64,000 nucleotides of DNA from CAUPWF01 sp964369755 (GTDB taxonomy: Bacteria > Bacillota > Clostridia > Lachnospirales > Lachnospiraceae). This document shows, piece after piece, positions 1 to 9,744 of this stretch (its first letter is position 1; each line of letters starts with the position of its first letter). The notes beneath the pieces were generated by a model, which was given only the letters and a program-made list of their open reading frames with translations, did not search any database and was not told the DNA's origin. The translations under genes and the position numbers were made by a program. Where the stretch lies: the NCBI GenBank assembly GCA_964369755.1, contig CAYJFY010000007.1, positions 1 through 64,000 of the forward strand, given 5' to 3'.

Positions 1-60
1 ATTACTAAATCTCAACTATCATTCTTAGAAAAACGACACCACATTTCGTGGTAAAGAATT

Positions 61-184
61 GAACTTGTATGCTTGTGCTTATGATAACACAGCAAGTTCA
101 TATTGACAACATGATTTTCAAAGAGGCTTATCTGTAAATCTACAAGTATTGAACTATTTCATCATGGATAGAATTACAGATAAG
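61..184. other. Structured intergenic stretch at left edge
   Basis: This non-coding stretch follows the chemoreceptor gene on the minus strand. Two inverted repeats are visible: GAACTTG (61-67) with CAAGTTC (93-99), and CTTATCTGTAA (127-137) with TTACAGATAAG (174-184). A TTGACA hexamer lies at 103-108 with no convincing -10 element behind it. It could be part of a leader or small RNA belonging to the neighbouring region. The function is unknown. Confidence 0.25.
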
Positions 185-212
185 TAAGCTATAATTTTAA
201 ACTTTTATATGT

Positions 213-271
213 AAAGCCCCAAGGTTGCAGCAGAATCTACTCACTGGTTCCTTCTGCAACCTCAGGGCTTT
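213..271 (-). terminator. Terminator of chemoreceptor gene
   Basis: A long hairpin lies just past the stop codon of the chemoreceptor gene. The arm AAAGCCCCAAGGTTGCAG (from 213) pairs with TTCTGCAACCTCAGGGCTTT (252-271), with small mismatches. Read on the minus strand it sits about 10 bases after the stop, as expected of an intrinsic terminator. Confidence 0.75.
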
Positions 272-278
272 CGGATGT

Positions 279-1628
279 TTATGAACTTCTAATAGCCGCA
301 TTAATCTGCGTAATCTGTTCTGAGATATCACTCGCAATCACATTACTCTGCTCAGCAGTCTGAGAAGTTTGTGTAATGATATCCATAAAGTTATTCATCT
401 GTACAATAATCTCCCCAACTGTATGAACTTGTTTCTCGATGATCACATTGATATCTGAAACTTTTTCTGCCGAATGATTGCTTGATTCGATAACCTCGTC
501 CATATTTTTAGCCGCTTCTCGGATGAATCGTGCGCCTGTTTGAACATTTGCAATGGAATTATTGATTAGTATACTACTTGCATTTGCAGCTTCCGAGCTC
601 TTCGTTGCGAGGGTTTGTACCTCTTCCGCAACCACAGCAAATCCTTTTCCTGCTGCCCCTGCTCTTGCCGCCTCGATTGCAGCATTGAGTGCAAGTATGT
701 TTGTTTGGAAAGCGATATCTTCAATCTGTTTGATGATCGTATTGATTTTTCTTGATGAATCTTCCATTTCGGCAATCGTCTTCACCGCTTCTGTCATATT
801 TTCATTGCTTTTAGCCAATATTTCTGCATTGTCTCCAACAATTTTACTCGAATCCACTGCCATTTGTTTTGTCGAGTATATTTCTTCTTCCATGGCTCGA
901 CTTTTGCTAACCAAATCTGCAATGATGGATGTCTGGTTATTGGCATTTCCATTCAATATACTTGCAATGTCAAGCATCTGGTCTGAAGTTGATTTCAGGT
1001 TATTCGAACTTGATTTGATCCCTTCAAATATACTTTGAATCTTGTGAGCACTATCCTCTTGCTCCTTCATCTTCACTTCTACCTGATCAACTAGTTCTAG
1101 TGTTGTTTTCTCTTTTTCCAATGATTCATTCTTGAATTTTAATATCCAATTCAATAGGAGCCACAAGAAAAATAAGCAGAAATTAATCCCTAGAAAACTT
1201 CGCACTAAGAAAGCCGTTCCTAGACCAGCATAGAGACTATCTCTAAAGAATAATGAAATCAATAAAATCACATCTGTCAGCGCCCATTGAATCACAACAA
1301 TTTTCTTTATAAAATACGTACTATTCATTGCAATAACACCAACAATAAGTGAGAAACCACCTGCGAATTCCCCTCCAAGCAAACCGAACAGCACTATGAT
1401 CGCATATTGTACAAAGGTCAGGAAATATGTAGCGATTTCTTCTCCCAATTTTTTCTTGCAGACATAGACCACCAGTGTCATAAATGAAGTCGATAATAAA
1501 ATCCCTAATCCTAGCGCAATACTGCCCCCCACAAAGTAAATGATACTATAGCAAATCCCCCCAATTAGAAGGACTATGATATTTATTCTAAGCAGTCTTT
1601 CATTTTCACTCATTTTACTTTCATCCAT
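279..1628 (-). CDS. Membrane-anchored methyl-accepting chemotaxis-like protein
   Basis: This 449-residue chemoreceptor would relay a signal to CheW/CheA. The N-terminal ~170 residues are about six hydrophobic segments with no large extracellular ligand domain, so it probably senses something in or at the membrane. A coiled-coil linker follows. The signalling hairpin tip lies around residues 308-345 and contains the hallmark NILALNAAIEAARAG and GFAVVAEEV motifs. There is no clear HAMP domain and no C-terminal CheR-binding pentapeptide. The ATG is preceded by GGAGAG with six bases of spacing. It lies 17 bases after the aldo/keto reductase gene, on the same strand. The family call is firm; the stimulus is unknown. 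Confidence 0.9.
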   Translation of the reverse strand: MDESKMSENERLLRINIIVLLIGGICYSIIYFVGGSIALGLGILLSTSFMTLVVYVCKKKLGEEIATYFLTFVQYAIIVLFGLLGGEFAGGFSLIVGVIAMNSTYFIKKIVVIQWALTDVILLISLFFRDSLYAGLGTAFLVRSFLGINFCLFFLWLLLNWILKFKNESLEKEKTTLELVDQVEVKMKEQEDSAHKIQSIFEGIKSSSNNLKSTSDQMLDIASILNGNANNQTSIIADLVSKSRAMEEEIYSTKQMAVDSSKIVGDNAEILAKSNENMTEAVKTIAEMEDSSRKINTIIKQIEDIAFQTNILALNAAIEAARAGAAGKGFAVVAEEVQTLATKSSEAANASSILINNSIANVQTGARFIREAAKNMDEVIESSNHSAEKVSDINVIIEKQVHTVGEIIVQMNNFMDIITQTSQTAEQSNVIASDISEQITQINAAIRSS

Positions 1629-1645
1629 CGTACTCTCTCCATTTC

Positions 1646-2776
1646 TTAATCGTATAATTTGCTGATTTCATTCATCTCATTGATGATCTCAATGTGTTGT
1701 GGACAATGCGCCTCACATGAACCACATGCAACACAGTCCCCTGCTTTTCCTGCGCCATCCACATTCCAATTATAAGATCCTTTGTTTACAGGTTCTTTCC
1801 CTTCTTCTCCAAAGATTTTGTTTTGGTTTGCAACTGTGAATAGCCCTGGTATCTTTATCTTTGCCGGGCAATCTTCCACACAATAGCCACAGCCTGTACA
1901 TGGAATGGTTGGAATCTTCTCCAATTCTTCTGTCACCTTATTCAATGCTTCATATTCCGCGTCATTTAATGGACAGACCTCTTTCATGTATGACATATTA
2001 TCAATCACTTGCTCATAATTGGACATCCCGCTTAATACCGTTACGATATGGTCCAAAGAAGCACAGTATCTCATCGCCCAAGACGCAATAGACAAATCAG
2101 GTTGCAATTCTTTGCATATCTTTTTTCCATTCTCTGGAAGATTTGCTAAAAGACCACCTTTAATTGGCTCCATGATAATAACTGGCTTGTTATACTTCCT
2201 TGCAACCTCATAGCATTTTCTAGACTGTATATTTTCATTTTCCCAATCCGCATAATTAATCTGTAGTTGAACAAACTCTGTCTCTTCGCCATGAGCTTCT
2301 AGCAATTCTTCCAACACATCTACTGTATCGTGGAAAGAAAATCCAAAATGCTTAATCTTTCCTTCTGCCTTCATCTGCTTCATATATTCCCAAGCATTGA
2401 ATTTCTCTGCCAATTTTATCTTTTCTTTATCTAATGCATGTAGCAAATAATAATCTATGTACTCTACCCCTAATTGCTCCAGAGATTCATGAAAGGTAGC
2501 CTGCATTTCCTCTTCTGATTTTATGCTCCAAAATGGCATCTTACTCGTAACTTGAAAGCTTTCGCGTGGATAGCGATCCACTAATACTTCCTTGAGCATC
2601 GCCTCAGCCTTTCCATTATAGTAAGCACGTGCCGTATCAAAATAAGTGAACCCTTCTTTCATAAATGCATCCACCATCCGAGTGGTTTGCTCCATATCCA
2701 CTTCTTCCCCTTGCATCGGAAGCCTCATAAACCCGAACCCTAGTTTCGGTATACTTTCTCCTAAATACTTGTCCAT
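1646..2776 (-). CDS. Aldo/keto reductase with C-terminal 4Fe-4S ferredoxin domain
   Basis: This is a 376-residue NAD(P)H-linked oxidoreductase of the iron-sulfur aldo/keto reductase type common in anaerobes. The N-terminal TIM-barrel part shows LGFGFMRLP, the catalytic-tyrosine region FDTARAYYNG and the LLHALD strand. The C-terminal ~80 residues carry two cysteine clusters, CTGCGYCVEDCP and CVACGSCEAHCP, which would bind two [4Fe-4S] clusters. I chose the ATG at 2776 because AGGAG sits 10 bases upstream; a GTG four codons earlier lies within that RBS region. The gene starts 4 bases after the DMT transporter stop codon, so the two are probably co-transcribed. The substrate cannot be told. Confidence 0.88.
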   Translation of the reverse strand: MDKYLGESIPKLGFGFMRLPMQGEEVDMEQTTRMVDAFMKEGFTYFDTARAYYNGKAEAMLKEVLVDRYPRESFQVTSKMPFWSIKSEEEMQATFHESLEQLGVEYIDYYLLHALDKEKIKLAEKFNAWEYMKQMKAEGKIKHFGFSFHDTVDVLEELLEAHGEETEFVQLQINYADWENENIQSRKCYEVARKYNKPVIIMEPIKGGLLANLPENGKKICKELQPDLSIASWAMRYCASLDHIVTVLSGMSNYEQVIDNMSYMKEVCPLNDAEYEALNKVTEELEKIPTIPCTGCGYCVEDCPAKIKIPGLFTVANQNKIFGEEGKEPVNKGSYNWNVDGAGKAGDCVACGSCEAHCPQHIEIINEMNEISKLYD

Positions 2777-2780
2777 CACT

Positions 2781-3674
2781 CTACACACTCCTCTTCTTAA
2801 TCTCGACTTCTGATAATATTACAGAGGTTAAAATAACCCCGCCTCCTACAATTAATGTAGTTGTCAATGTATCTATCCCTAATAATACAGCAAAAACGCT
2901 TCCAAATAAACCCTCCATGCATAAAATTATTCCTGCTTTTGACGGAGCGGTGTGTTGTTGTGCCGTTGTCTGCAGATAATAGCATACACAACTCGAGAAA
3001 ATCGCTAGGTAAGTAACAGATGGAAGCGCAGCCACCATAACTTCAAAATCAATCGCCCCTCTATCAAATATTACCATATAAATGAACGCTAGTACACCAT
3101 TAACTATCATTTGCAAAAATGTAAGTTGCTTGCTATCCTTGTCCCTGCCCCAAATCCCTAGGTATGCAATGTGAACAGCAAAACATATCGCAGATAAAAA
3201 CACCAGGATATCACCGTATTGAAAGGAAATTCCATTACTAAAATCCCATGTCAAAATTCCACTTCCGATCAAAGTTGTAAACCCAAGAATAAAATACTTC
3301 ATTTTCGGATGCACCTTTGTAAATAACCACACAACAAAAGGCACCATCACAACATTCGTTGTCGTAATAAAGGAACTATTCGATACCGTTGTATTCGACT
3401 GTCCCAATGTTTGAAGATAGAATCCTGCAAACAACAGAGCACCTGCTATCGCCCCTACCTTAAATGTCTCTTTTTTTATCGACCTTACACTTTTAAAATA
3501 CACAATTCCCAATAAAATTCCTGCGATTAAAAATCGCATCGCAACGATTAACGATGGACTTGCACCTGTGGCAAGGGCATATTCCGTTCCAATAAATCCT
3601 GTTCCCCAAATAACTGCCGTAACTACGAGCGCAATATCCGCCATTTTTGAATTCTTTATCACCTTAATAACCAT
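2781..3674 (-). CDS. EamA/DMT-family transporter
   Basis: This is a 297-residue integral membrane protein with about ten hydrophobic segments arranged as two EamA repeats. The first repeat shows ALVVTAVIWGTGFIGTEYAL and the second begins around residue 150 (LVFLSAICFAVHIAYLG). The family exports amino acids, other metabolites or drugs by secondary transport. The C-terminus is basic (VEIKKRSV). It is upstream of the aldo/keto reductase with a 4-base gap. The start at 3674 has only a weak purine-rich RBS, so an ATG ten codons in is an alternative. Confidence 0.87.
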   Translation of the reverse strand: MVIKVIKNSKMADIALVVTAVIWGTGFIGTEYALATGASPSLIVAMRFLIAGILLGIVYFKSVRSIKKETFKVGAIAGALLFAGFYLQTLGQSNTTVSNSSFITTTNVVMVPFVVWLFTKVHPKMKYFILGFTTLIGSGILTWDFSNGISFQYGDILVFLSAICFAVHIAYLGIWGRDKDSKQLTFLQMIVNGVLAFIYMVIFDRGAIDFEVMVAALPSVTYLAIFSSCVCYYLQTTAQQHTAPSKAGIILCMEGLFGSVFAVLLGIDTLTTTLIVGGGVILTSVILSEVEIKKRSV

Positions 3675-3702
3675 CTCTTTCTCAATTACTTTTCCCGAAA
3701 AC

Positions 3703-3724
3703 AGGGGAGCGTAAAAGCCCCCCT
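3703..3724 (-). terminator. Hairpin after alarmone synthetase gene
   Basis: AGGGGAGC (3703-3710) pairs with GCCCCCCT (3717-3724), allowing one G-U pair, and is followed on the minus strand by GTTTTC. It lies between the alarmone synthetase stop and the DMT transporter start, so the two are probably separate transcription units. Confidence 0.6.
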
Positions 3725-3750
3725 ATTTACTATAAATCATACTATTCTAT

Positions 3751-4446
3751 TCAAGCATCTTTTAACTTTTCTAATATATCAAAGGACATTCTCGGAATTT
3801 CTTGCTCAGGTTTCTCTCCAATGCATTTTTGAATGGATTCATTCAACATCAACATTCTTGCATCTAGATTCGATACCATCTCTGCACATTCCTTCAAGTC
3901 CGAACTAATAAATTCTGGAGCATTCCCCCTAAATTTGTAATATATCTTGTGCTCTAGGCTCGCCCAAAAATCCATTGCAATTGTCCGAATCTGGATCTCA
4001 ACCTTCGTATCCACCACACTGTCAGACAAGAAAATCGGCACCGCCACTATCATATGATAACTCTTATATCCACTATCCTTCGGATTCTTAATATAATCCT
4101 TAATCCCCAAAACTTTGAGATCACTTTGATTCCCTATCATCTCTGCTAACTGATAAATATCTGATGTAAACGAGCAGATCACACGAATTCCTGCAATATC
4201 ATTGACATACTTTACCATGTTTTCCACAGATGTCTCATATCCATATCGTTTTAACTTTTCTACGATACTTTCCGGCTTCTTTATGCGTGTCTTGATATGC
4301 TCGATTGGATTATAACTGTGTACGTGCTGAAACTCCCCATTCAAGATTTCTAGTTTCGTACCCACTTCCTTCAGTGCTGAATTGTAGAGAAACATAATGG
4401 TTTTCCAACTGTCTGCATCTTCATAGTTCTTTAATTCTCTTACCAT
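3751..4446 (-). CDS. Small alarmone synthetase (GTP pyrophosphokinase, RelQ/SasB type)
   Basis: This 231-residue protein consists essentially of the RelA/SpoT synthetase domain, with no hydrolase domain and no TGS or ACT domains. That architecture is typical of small alarmone synthetases that make (p)ppGpp from ATP and GTP/GDP. Recognisable motifs are GIRVICSF, the G-loop region DYIKNPKDSGYKSYH and FWASLEHKIYYK. A C-terminal helix probably mediates tetramer formation, as in RelQ. The ATG is preceded by AAAGGAG at a long spacing of about 11 bases. It stands alone between terminators and alaS. The family call is firm; the choice between SasA and SasB subgroups is not settled. Confidence 0.9.
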   Translation of the reverse strand: MVRELKNYEDADSWKTIMFLYNSALKEVGTKLEILNGEFQHVHSYNPIEHIKTRIKKPESIVEKLKRYGYETSVENMVKYVNDIAGIRVICSFTSDIYQLAEMIGNQSDLKVLGIKDYIKNPKDSGYKSYHMIVAVPIFLSDSVVDTKVEIQIRTIAMDFWASLEHKIYYKFRGNAPEFISSDLKECAEMVSNLDARMLMLNESIQKCIGEKPEQEIPRMSFDILEKLKDA

Positions 4447-4542
4447 TATAACTGTTACTCCTTTCTGTCTGCATAACCATGCAGTACATTATCATTATAT
4501 CATAATTCATGCCTTATCTGTACTGTATTCATAGAATTTTCA

Positions 4543-7182
4543 CTACTTCGTTTGATCATGTAAAACTTCTTTTACCTTATGGAGTGCCTCACGAATACCA
4601 TGTGGATTTTTCCCACCAGCTTGTGCCATATGAGGACGACCTCCTCCGCCTCCACCGACAAGTCCTGCAATTGATTTAATCAAATCACCAGCATGTGCAC
4701 CCTTTTTCTGTGCTCCGTCTGTCGCCGTTGTCACAAGATTTACCTTGCCATCTTGGGTAGACGCCAAAACAACAACTCCTTCTCCGATCTTCTCCTTCAA
4801 GGAGTCACTTAGGTCGCGGAGCCCATTCATGTCTACACCTTCAATCTCTGTTGCCAACACTTTGACACCATTGATTTCCACTACTTGATCCATTACGTCA
4901 CCGACTGCATCTTTTGCAAGCTTACTCTTGAGGCTCTCATTTTCACTCTGTAACGCCTTAATCTCTGACATCATACTTGTCAACTTCTGCTCCAATTTAT
5001 CCGGAGAAGTCTTCACTAATTTTGCCACCTTATCCAATGACTCTTCCAACTGATTGTAGTAATGAATCAATCCACTTGACGTCAATGCCTCAATTCTTCT
5101 CACTCCAGCTGCAACTCCAGTTTCAGATATAATCTTAAATGCGGTGATTGTTCCTGTATTTGCCACATGAGTTCCTCCACACAATTCTTTCGAGAAGTCG
5201 CCCATACTTACCACACGTACCACATCGCCGTATTTTTCTCCAAACAATGCTGCTGCCCCAGTCTTCCTAGCCTCATCAATTTGCATCAATTCCGATTCAA
5301 CTGGCACACCCTCGTGTATTTGTTCATTTACAAGTCTCTCAACTTCATTGATTTCTTCTTGTGATAATGCTGAAAAATGAGTGAAGTCAAATCTTAGTCT
5401 CTCCGCATTCACATTAGAACCTGCTTGCTCTATGTGATTTCCTAATACCATTTTCAACGCTTTTTGTAACAAATGTGTCGCACTATGATTTCTACCAGAT
5501 AACATTCTATTTTCTACATCGATCTCTAATGTTGCCTCAGTCTGCACTCGAATCATGCCTCGATCTACAATTCCTACATGACCGATTTTCCCACCCAACA
5601 ATTTAATGGTGTCCTCTACACGAAATACTCCTTCTGAACTGGTAATACAGCCTATATCTGCTGCTTGACCTCCACTCGTCGCATAGAATGGTGTTTTGTC
5701 AACAATGATGGTTCCTCGTTCGCCTTCTGACAAACAGTCTACCAATTCGTGCTCACCCGCGATCACTGTAATCTTCGATACATAGGTCAAATAATCGTAT
5801 CCTACAAATTCACTTGTAATACTAGGATCTATAGACTCATAAACCGTCACGTCTGCTCCCATGTAGTTTGTTACACCACGAGCATCACGTGCCTTTTTTC
5901 GTTGAATTTCCATCGATGCCTTAAATCCGTCTTCATCCACACTGCATCCTGATTCTTCCAGAATTTCTTTTGTCAAATCAATTGGGAATCCATAGGTATC
6001 ATATAGCTTAAATGCATCGTCTCCACTTAAAACTGTGGAATTGTTTTCTACCATTTTCTTCTGCATCTCTGCTAAAATTCCAAGACCTTGATCAATAGTT
6101 TTATTAAATTGTTCTTCTTCTTTTGCAATCACATTGAAGATAAATTCTTTTTTCTCTTCTAGCTCTGGATATCCATCCTTTGACCCGTCAATTACTGTCT
6201 GCACTAACTTCACCAAGAAATTTCCTTCGATATTAAGAATTCTTCCATGTCTACAAGCACGTCGAATCAAGCGACGAAGAACATATCCTCTTCCTTCATT
6301 CGATGGCATAATTCCGTCCGAAATCATAAATGACACTGAGCGCACATGGTCGGTGATTACGCGAATCGATACATCTCTCGCCTCATCTTCTTTGTACTGA
6401 ACACCTGCTAGGCTACACACGTGTTCTCTCAAAGCCTTCACTGTATCCACATCAAAGATCGAATCCACATCTTGTACAACAGCTGCAAGACGCTCGAGTC
6501 CCATACCAGTATCGATATTCTTCTGCTCTAATTCTGTATAATTTCCTTTTCCGTCACTTTCAAATTGGGTAAACACATTGTTCCATACCTCCATATAGCG
6601 ATCACACTCGCAACCTACTGTACAGTCCGGGCTTCCACAACCATATGCCTCTCCACGGTCATAGTAAACTTCCGAACATGGTCCACAAGGTCCAGAGCCA
6701 TGCTCCCAGAAATTATCTTCCTTGCCAAATCTAAAAATCCTAGACTCCTCAATTCCAATTTCCTTGTTCCAAATCTCAAACGCCTCATCGTCATCTACAT
6801 AAATAGATGGGTATAGTCTATCTTCATCGATTCCTACCACATCGGTAAGAAATTCCCAAGTCCAGGCAATTGCTTCCTTCTTAAAATAATCTCCAAATGA
6901 AAAGTTTCCAAGCATCTCAAAGAAGGTACCATGTCTTGCTGTTTTCCCAACATTCTCAATATCTCCTGTACGAATACATTTCTGACATGTTGTCATTCGC
7001 TTGCTCGGTGGAATCTCCTGCCCTGTAAAATACGGCTTCAACGGAGCCATCCCCGAATTGATTAATAATAAACTTTTGTCATTATGCGGAACCAAAGAGA
7101 AACTCTTCGCCACTAGATGCTCCTTACTTTGAAAATAATCCAGGAACATTTTTCTTAATTCATTTACTCCATATTGCTTCAT
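4543..7182 (-). CDS. alaS: Alanine--tRNA ligase
   Basis: AlaRS charges tRNA-Ala and edits Ser/Gly-tRNA-Ala. The 879 residues match the normal bacterial length. The class II catalytic core is N-terminal (ELRKMFLDYF, then GTFFEMLGNFSFGDYFKKEA). The editing domain has the zinc-binding motifs HSATH and CGGTH. A C-terminal coiled coil and the glycine-rich GLVGGGGGGRPHMAQAGG segment of the DHHA1 domain close the protein. The ATG at 7182 has GGAGG ten bases upstream; a TTG six codons earlier overlaps that RBS and is rejected. A terminator separates it from the small membrane-protein gene upstream. No T-box leader is visible in the short upstream gap. Confidence 0.97.
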   Translation of the reverse strand: MKQYGVNELRKMFLDYFQSKEHLVAKSFSLVPHNDKSLLLINSGMAPLKPYFTGQEIPPSKRMTTCQKCIRTGDIENVGKTARHGTFFEMLGNFSFGDYFKKEAIAWTWEFLTDVVGIDEDRLYPSIYVDDDEAFEIWNKEIGIEESRIFRFGKEDNFWEHGSGPCGPCSEVYYDRGEAYGCGSPDCTVGCECDRYMEVWNNVFTQFESDGKGNYTELEQKNIDTGMGLERLAAVVQDVDSIFDVDTVKALREHVCSLAGVQYKEDEARDVSIRVITDHVRSVSFMISDGIMPSNEGRGYVLRRLIRRACRHGRILNIEGNFLVKLVQTVIDGSKDGYPELEEKKEFIFNVIAKEEEQFNKTIDQGLGILAEMQKKMVENNSTVLSGDDAFKLYDTYGFPIDLTKEILEESGCSVDEDGFKASMEIQRKKARDARGVTNYMGADVTVYESIDPSITSEFVGYDYLTYVSKITVIAGEHELVDCLSEGERGTIIVDKTPFYATSGGQAADIGCITSSEGVFRVEDTIKLLGGKIGHVGIVDRGMIRVQTEATLEIDVENRMLSGRNHSATHLLQKALKMVLGNHIEQAGSNVNAERLRFDFTHFSALSQEEINEVERLVNEQIHEGVPVESELMQIDEARKTGAAALFGEKYGDVVRVVSMGDFSKELCGGTHVANTGTITAFKIISETGVAAGVRRIEALTSSGLIHYYNQLEESLDKVAKLVKTSPDKLEQKLTSMMSEIKALQSENESLKSKLAKDAVGDVMDQVVEINGVKVLATEIEGVDMNGLRDLSDSLKEKIGEGVVVLASTQDGKVNLVTTATDGAQKKGAHAGDLIKSIAGLVGGGGGGRPHMAQAGGKNPHGIREALHKVKEVLHDQTK

Positions 7183-7276
7183 TTCTTGTATATCCTCCAA
7201 TTTTCTTCTCTATTAACCAGAAGCTCAGCTTCCTAAAATACAAATATAAAAACATCATGTCCATTACACAAAACAA

Positions 7277-7299
7277 AGTGGGCATATTGAAAGCCCACT
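7277..7299 (-). terminator. Terminator between small membrane gene and alaS
   Basis: AGTGGGC (7277-7283) pairs with GCCCACT (7293-7299) across a 9-base loop. On the minus strand the stem is followed by TTGTTTTG, which fits an intrinsic terminator for the short gene at 7334-7474. Confidence 0.7.
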
Positions 7300-7333
7300 A
7301 ATTTACGATCATTATTAACTTCCCACTCAATCT

Positions 7334-7474
7334 TTATTCCGCAGCCTCTTCACGTGCTACTTTCGCGTTTTTTAGCATTCTTAATTTTTTACCTATCATA
7401 ATTCCACCAAAACCAACTGCGCCTAAAACCACAGCCTTCATTATTGTCATAATAAGTTCTGCTACAAAGTCCAT
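7334..7474 (-). CDS. Small single-pass membrane protein, unknown function
   Basis: This 46-residue protein has one hydrophobic helix (about residues 5-27, including AVVLGAVGFGGIMIG) and a lysine-rich tail. I do not recognise a characterised family. The ATG at 7474 has GGGAGG nine bases upstream, which makes translation likely. A longer in-frame start at 7516 lacks a better RBS. It sits upstream of alaS but is separated by a terminator. A membrane-associated accessory peptide is plausible but unproven. Confidence 0.6.
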   Translation of the reverse strand: MDFVAELIMTIMKAVVLGAVGFGGIMIGKKLRMLKNAKVAREEAAE

Positions 7475-7651
7475 ATCCAAGAACCTCCCATCGTTTCTTC
7501 CTACCATTACATTCATGATACCATATTAAGGTAAGTATTTCAAGCAAAAAGTATTTACTTAAGCACTATATTGTGATAAAATATTTTCGTATGAAATAAT
7601 CTTAATATCTTCTGTTATTTATAGAATATGATAGCAGAGAAGGGAATAAAA

Positions 7652-8653
7652 ATGAAACGACGAATGCTACAATTTTTTGCCGTTTTAGCCTTTTCGACAG
7701 GTCTTTTCACATTGACTTCCTGTGGGACATCCGATGCAGCTGCTCCTAATAGCACTGAGTCAACCGCACTCTCCAACAAGGAAGAGGGAAGTAGTCCAGG
7801 ACTTGAACCTACGGACACAGACGTTGTTGGTAGCAGAGACTCTACTCCTGTAGTTTTAACAACTACCGCAGATGGCACCAACCTACTAGAAGGTAATGCT
7901 TCACTGATAGACCTATCAAATACTTCAAAAGGCTATATCATGGTAAAATATACAGGCTCTGCTTCAAAAATCAAAGCCCAGCTTACATTCCAAGGCTCTG
8001 AGCCATATACGTATGATTTGACACCTGGTGACGACTATGCCGCATTTCCAATCACTTCAGGCAATGGAAGTTACACACTTACAATTAATGAAAATATTTC
8101 AGATACCAAATATGCTGTTGTGGATACCGCAGCATTCGAGGTTACATTAGAGGATGAACTACTTCCATTCTTGCACCCGAGTCAATATGTGAACTTCACT
8201 GCAGACACCGAAGCCGTATCCTTAGGCTCCGAACTTGCTAAAAGCGCAAACACAGATCTCGAAGCCTTGGAAAACATTTATAATTATGTGATCGCTAATG
8301 TCAGTTATGATTTTGAACTTGCAGAAAATGTAAAGACATTCTATATACCTGACATCGATACTACACTAAACACCGGCAAAGGAATCTGTTTTGATTATGC
8401 TGTATTGATGACCGCTATGTTGCGCACGCAAGGAATCCCTACACAATTGGTGTTAGGTTATGCAGGCCAAGCATATCATGCATGGATCAGTGTCTATACA
8501 GAGGAGACTGGGTGGATTAGCAATGTGATTGAATTCGACGGAAATGATTGGGTACTAATGGATCCAACATTTGCCTCAACCAATAGTAATAGTCCTGATA
8601 TTCTAGAATATATCGGAGACGGTAAAAATTATAACGCATTATACTTTTATTAA
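7652..8653 (+). CDS. Transglutaminase-like lipoprotein
   Basis: This 333-residue surface protein starts with a lipoprotein signal: a basic start, a hydrophobic stretch and the lipobox LTSC, with Cys at residue 24. A Ser/Thr-rich linker follows. The middle (~residues 75-170) looks like a beta-rich domain. The C-terminal part is a transglutaminase-like core with a likely Cys-His-Asp triad in GICFDYA, YHAW and MDPTFA. Such cores act as proteases, transglutaminases or peptide-binding modules. The ATG at 7652 follows AAGGGA; an earlier in-frame ATG at 7628 lies just upstream. It heads the plus-strand pilus-like locus, 39 bases before the GspF gene, which suggests a role in assembling or modifying that apparatus. 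Confidence 0.85.
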   Translation: MKRRMLQFFAVLAFSTGLFTLTSCGTSDAAAPNSTESTALSNKEEGSSPGLEPTDTDVVGSRDSTPVVLTTTADGTNLLEGNASLIDLSNTSKGYIMVKYTGSASKIKAQLTFQGSEPYTYDLTPGDDYAAFPITSGNGSYTLTINENISDTKYAVVDTAAFEVTLEDELLPFLHPSQYVNFTADTEAVSLGSELAKSANTDLEALENIYNYVIANVSYDFELAENVKTFYIPDIDTTLNTGKGICFDYAVLMTAMLRTQGIPTQLVLGYAGQAYHAWISVYTEETGWISNVIEFDGNDWVLMDPTFASTNSNSPDILEYIGDGKNYNALYFY

Positions 8654-8692
8654 AAATCACTTATTACATAACAAGTGAAGAGAGAGGGATAT

Positions 8693-9733
8693 ATGAAAAA
8701 AACAAAACAGTTATCTGCTAGTGAAATTTCAAACTTTTTTGAACAGATGCATATGTTTTCATCCAACGGAATTCCAACTTGGGAAAGCCTTAGCATCATC
8801 TGCGAACATTCTTTAGCCGAAAACAAAAAAATATATAATACAATGTATGAAATTGTTGCCGACGGTAATTTCTTTTCGGTAGCCTTAGAAGAAGTAAAAT
8901 GCTTCCCGGAGTATGTCATCAAGATGATAGAAATCGGAGAGCAAACTGGCCATATCGAGGAAGTTTATAGTTCACTTGCAAGTTATTACAGAAATCGTGA
9001 TAATTTGACACAGTCCTTGCGTTCTTCGATTACTTATCCACTATGCTTAGCTAGTATGGTTCTTATTGTAATCTTCGTTATATTGGTTCAGGTTATGCCC
9101 GTATTCGAACAGGTTTTTGCTCAGTTGGGACTCGCTCTCAACTCTGTAGCCTCTGCCTTGCTAGATGTTGGACAATTCCTGAATAGTGCTGCCATGTTTA
9201 TTGCAATCGCATTTGTTGTTCTTGTCGCTTTATTCCTGATTCTACGCAATACACAATTTATGCGAAGAAGATTTGTCAATTTTTATCACAATTCAGCCTT
9301 GACGCGAAAGATTGCACACTCTGAGAATGCCAATCGTTTCGCATACTCTATTTCACTTATGCTTGCTGGAGGACTAGACATCATCAGTTCCGTGGAATTT
9401 TCGCGCATGCTTATCGATGGTGAAAAACCTCAGGCCAGAGTAATGAGCATCAAGGATGATTTAGAAAATGGAGCCAGTGTATCTGACGCTCTGATCGATA
9501 GTGAAATTTTCGATGAAAAGTACAGCGGAATCATCATCGCCGGTGTTCGCAGCGGATCTACCGGACAGATGTTGAACGATTTAGCAGATCGCTATTATGA
9601 TGATGCACAGAGACAGACACAAAAACTACTCTCTGTCATCGAACCTATGATTGTCGGTTTACTCTGTCTTCTAATCGGTATGGTAATGCTTTCCGTTATG
9701 TTACCACTCACTAGCATCCTAGCTGGTATGTAG
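8693..9733 (+). CDS. GspF/PilC-type platform membrane protein
   Basis: This 346-residue protein is the inner-membrane platform of type IV pilus, type II secretion and Com machines, where it couples the cytoplasmic ATPase to the growing pseudopilus. Two T2SSF helical-bundle domains are visible (about residues 10-115 and 205-320). The first has MIEIGEQTGHIEEV and the second the matching GVRSGSTGQMLNDLADRYYD. Membrane segments lie near residues 120-145, 160-190 and 320-342. The ATG at 8693 has GAGAGGGA just upstream; the GTG at 8675 is less likely. It is followed 11 bases later by the first pilin-like gene. The length is slightly short for the family but both domains are complete. Confidence 0.88.
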   Translation: MKKTKQLSASEISNFFEQMHMFSSNGIPTWESLSIICEHSLAENKKIYNTMYEIVADGNFFSVALEEVKCFPEYVIKMIEIGEQTGHIEEVYSSLASYYRNRDNLTQSLRSSITYPLCLASMVLIVIFVILVQVMPVFEQVFAQLGLALNSVASALLDVGQFLNSAAMFIAIAFVVLVALFLILRNTQFMRRRFVNFYHNSALTRKIAHSENANRFAYSISLMLAGGLDIISSVEFSRMLIDGEKPQARVMSIKDDLENGASVSDALIDSEIFDEKYSGIIIAGVRSGSTGQMLNDLADRYYDDAQRQTQKLLSVIEPMIVGLLCLLIGMVMLSVMLPLTSILAGM

Positions 9734-9744
9734 GAGGACATCGC

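Noticed and set aside
553..1038. Open frame (161 codons) opposite the chemoreceptor signalling domain
   Set aside because: It runs antisense to the conserved MCP hairpin; Ala/Ser-rich mirror of heptad repeats.
7183..7276. T-box leader before alaS (and likewise before proS)
   Set aside because: Upstream gaps are too short and no T-box sequence (TGGNACCGCG-like) was seen.
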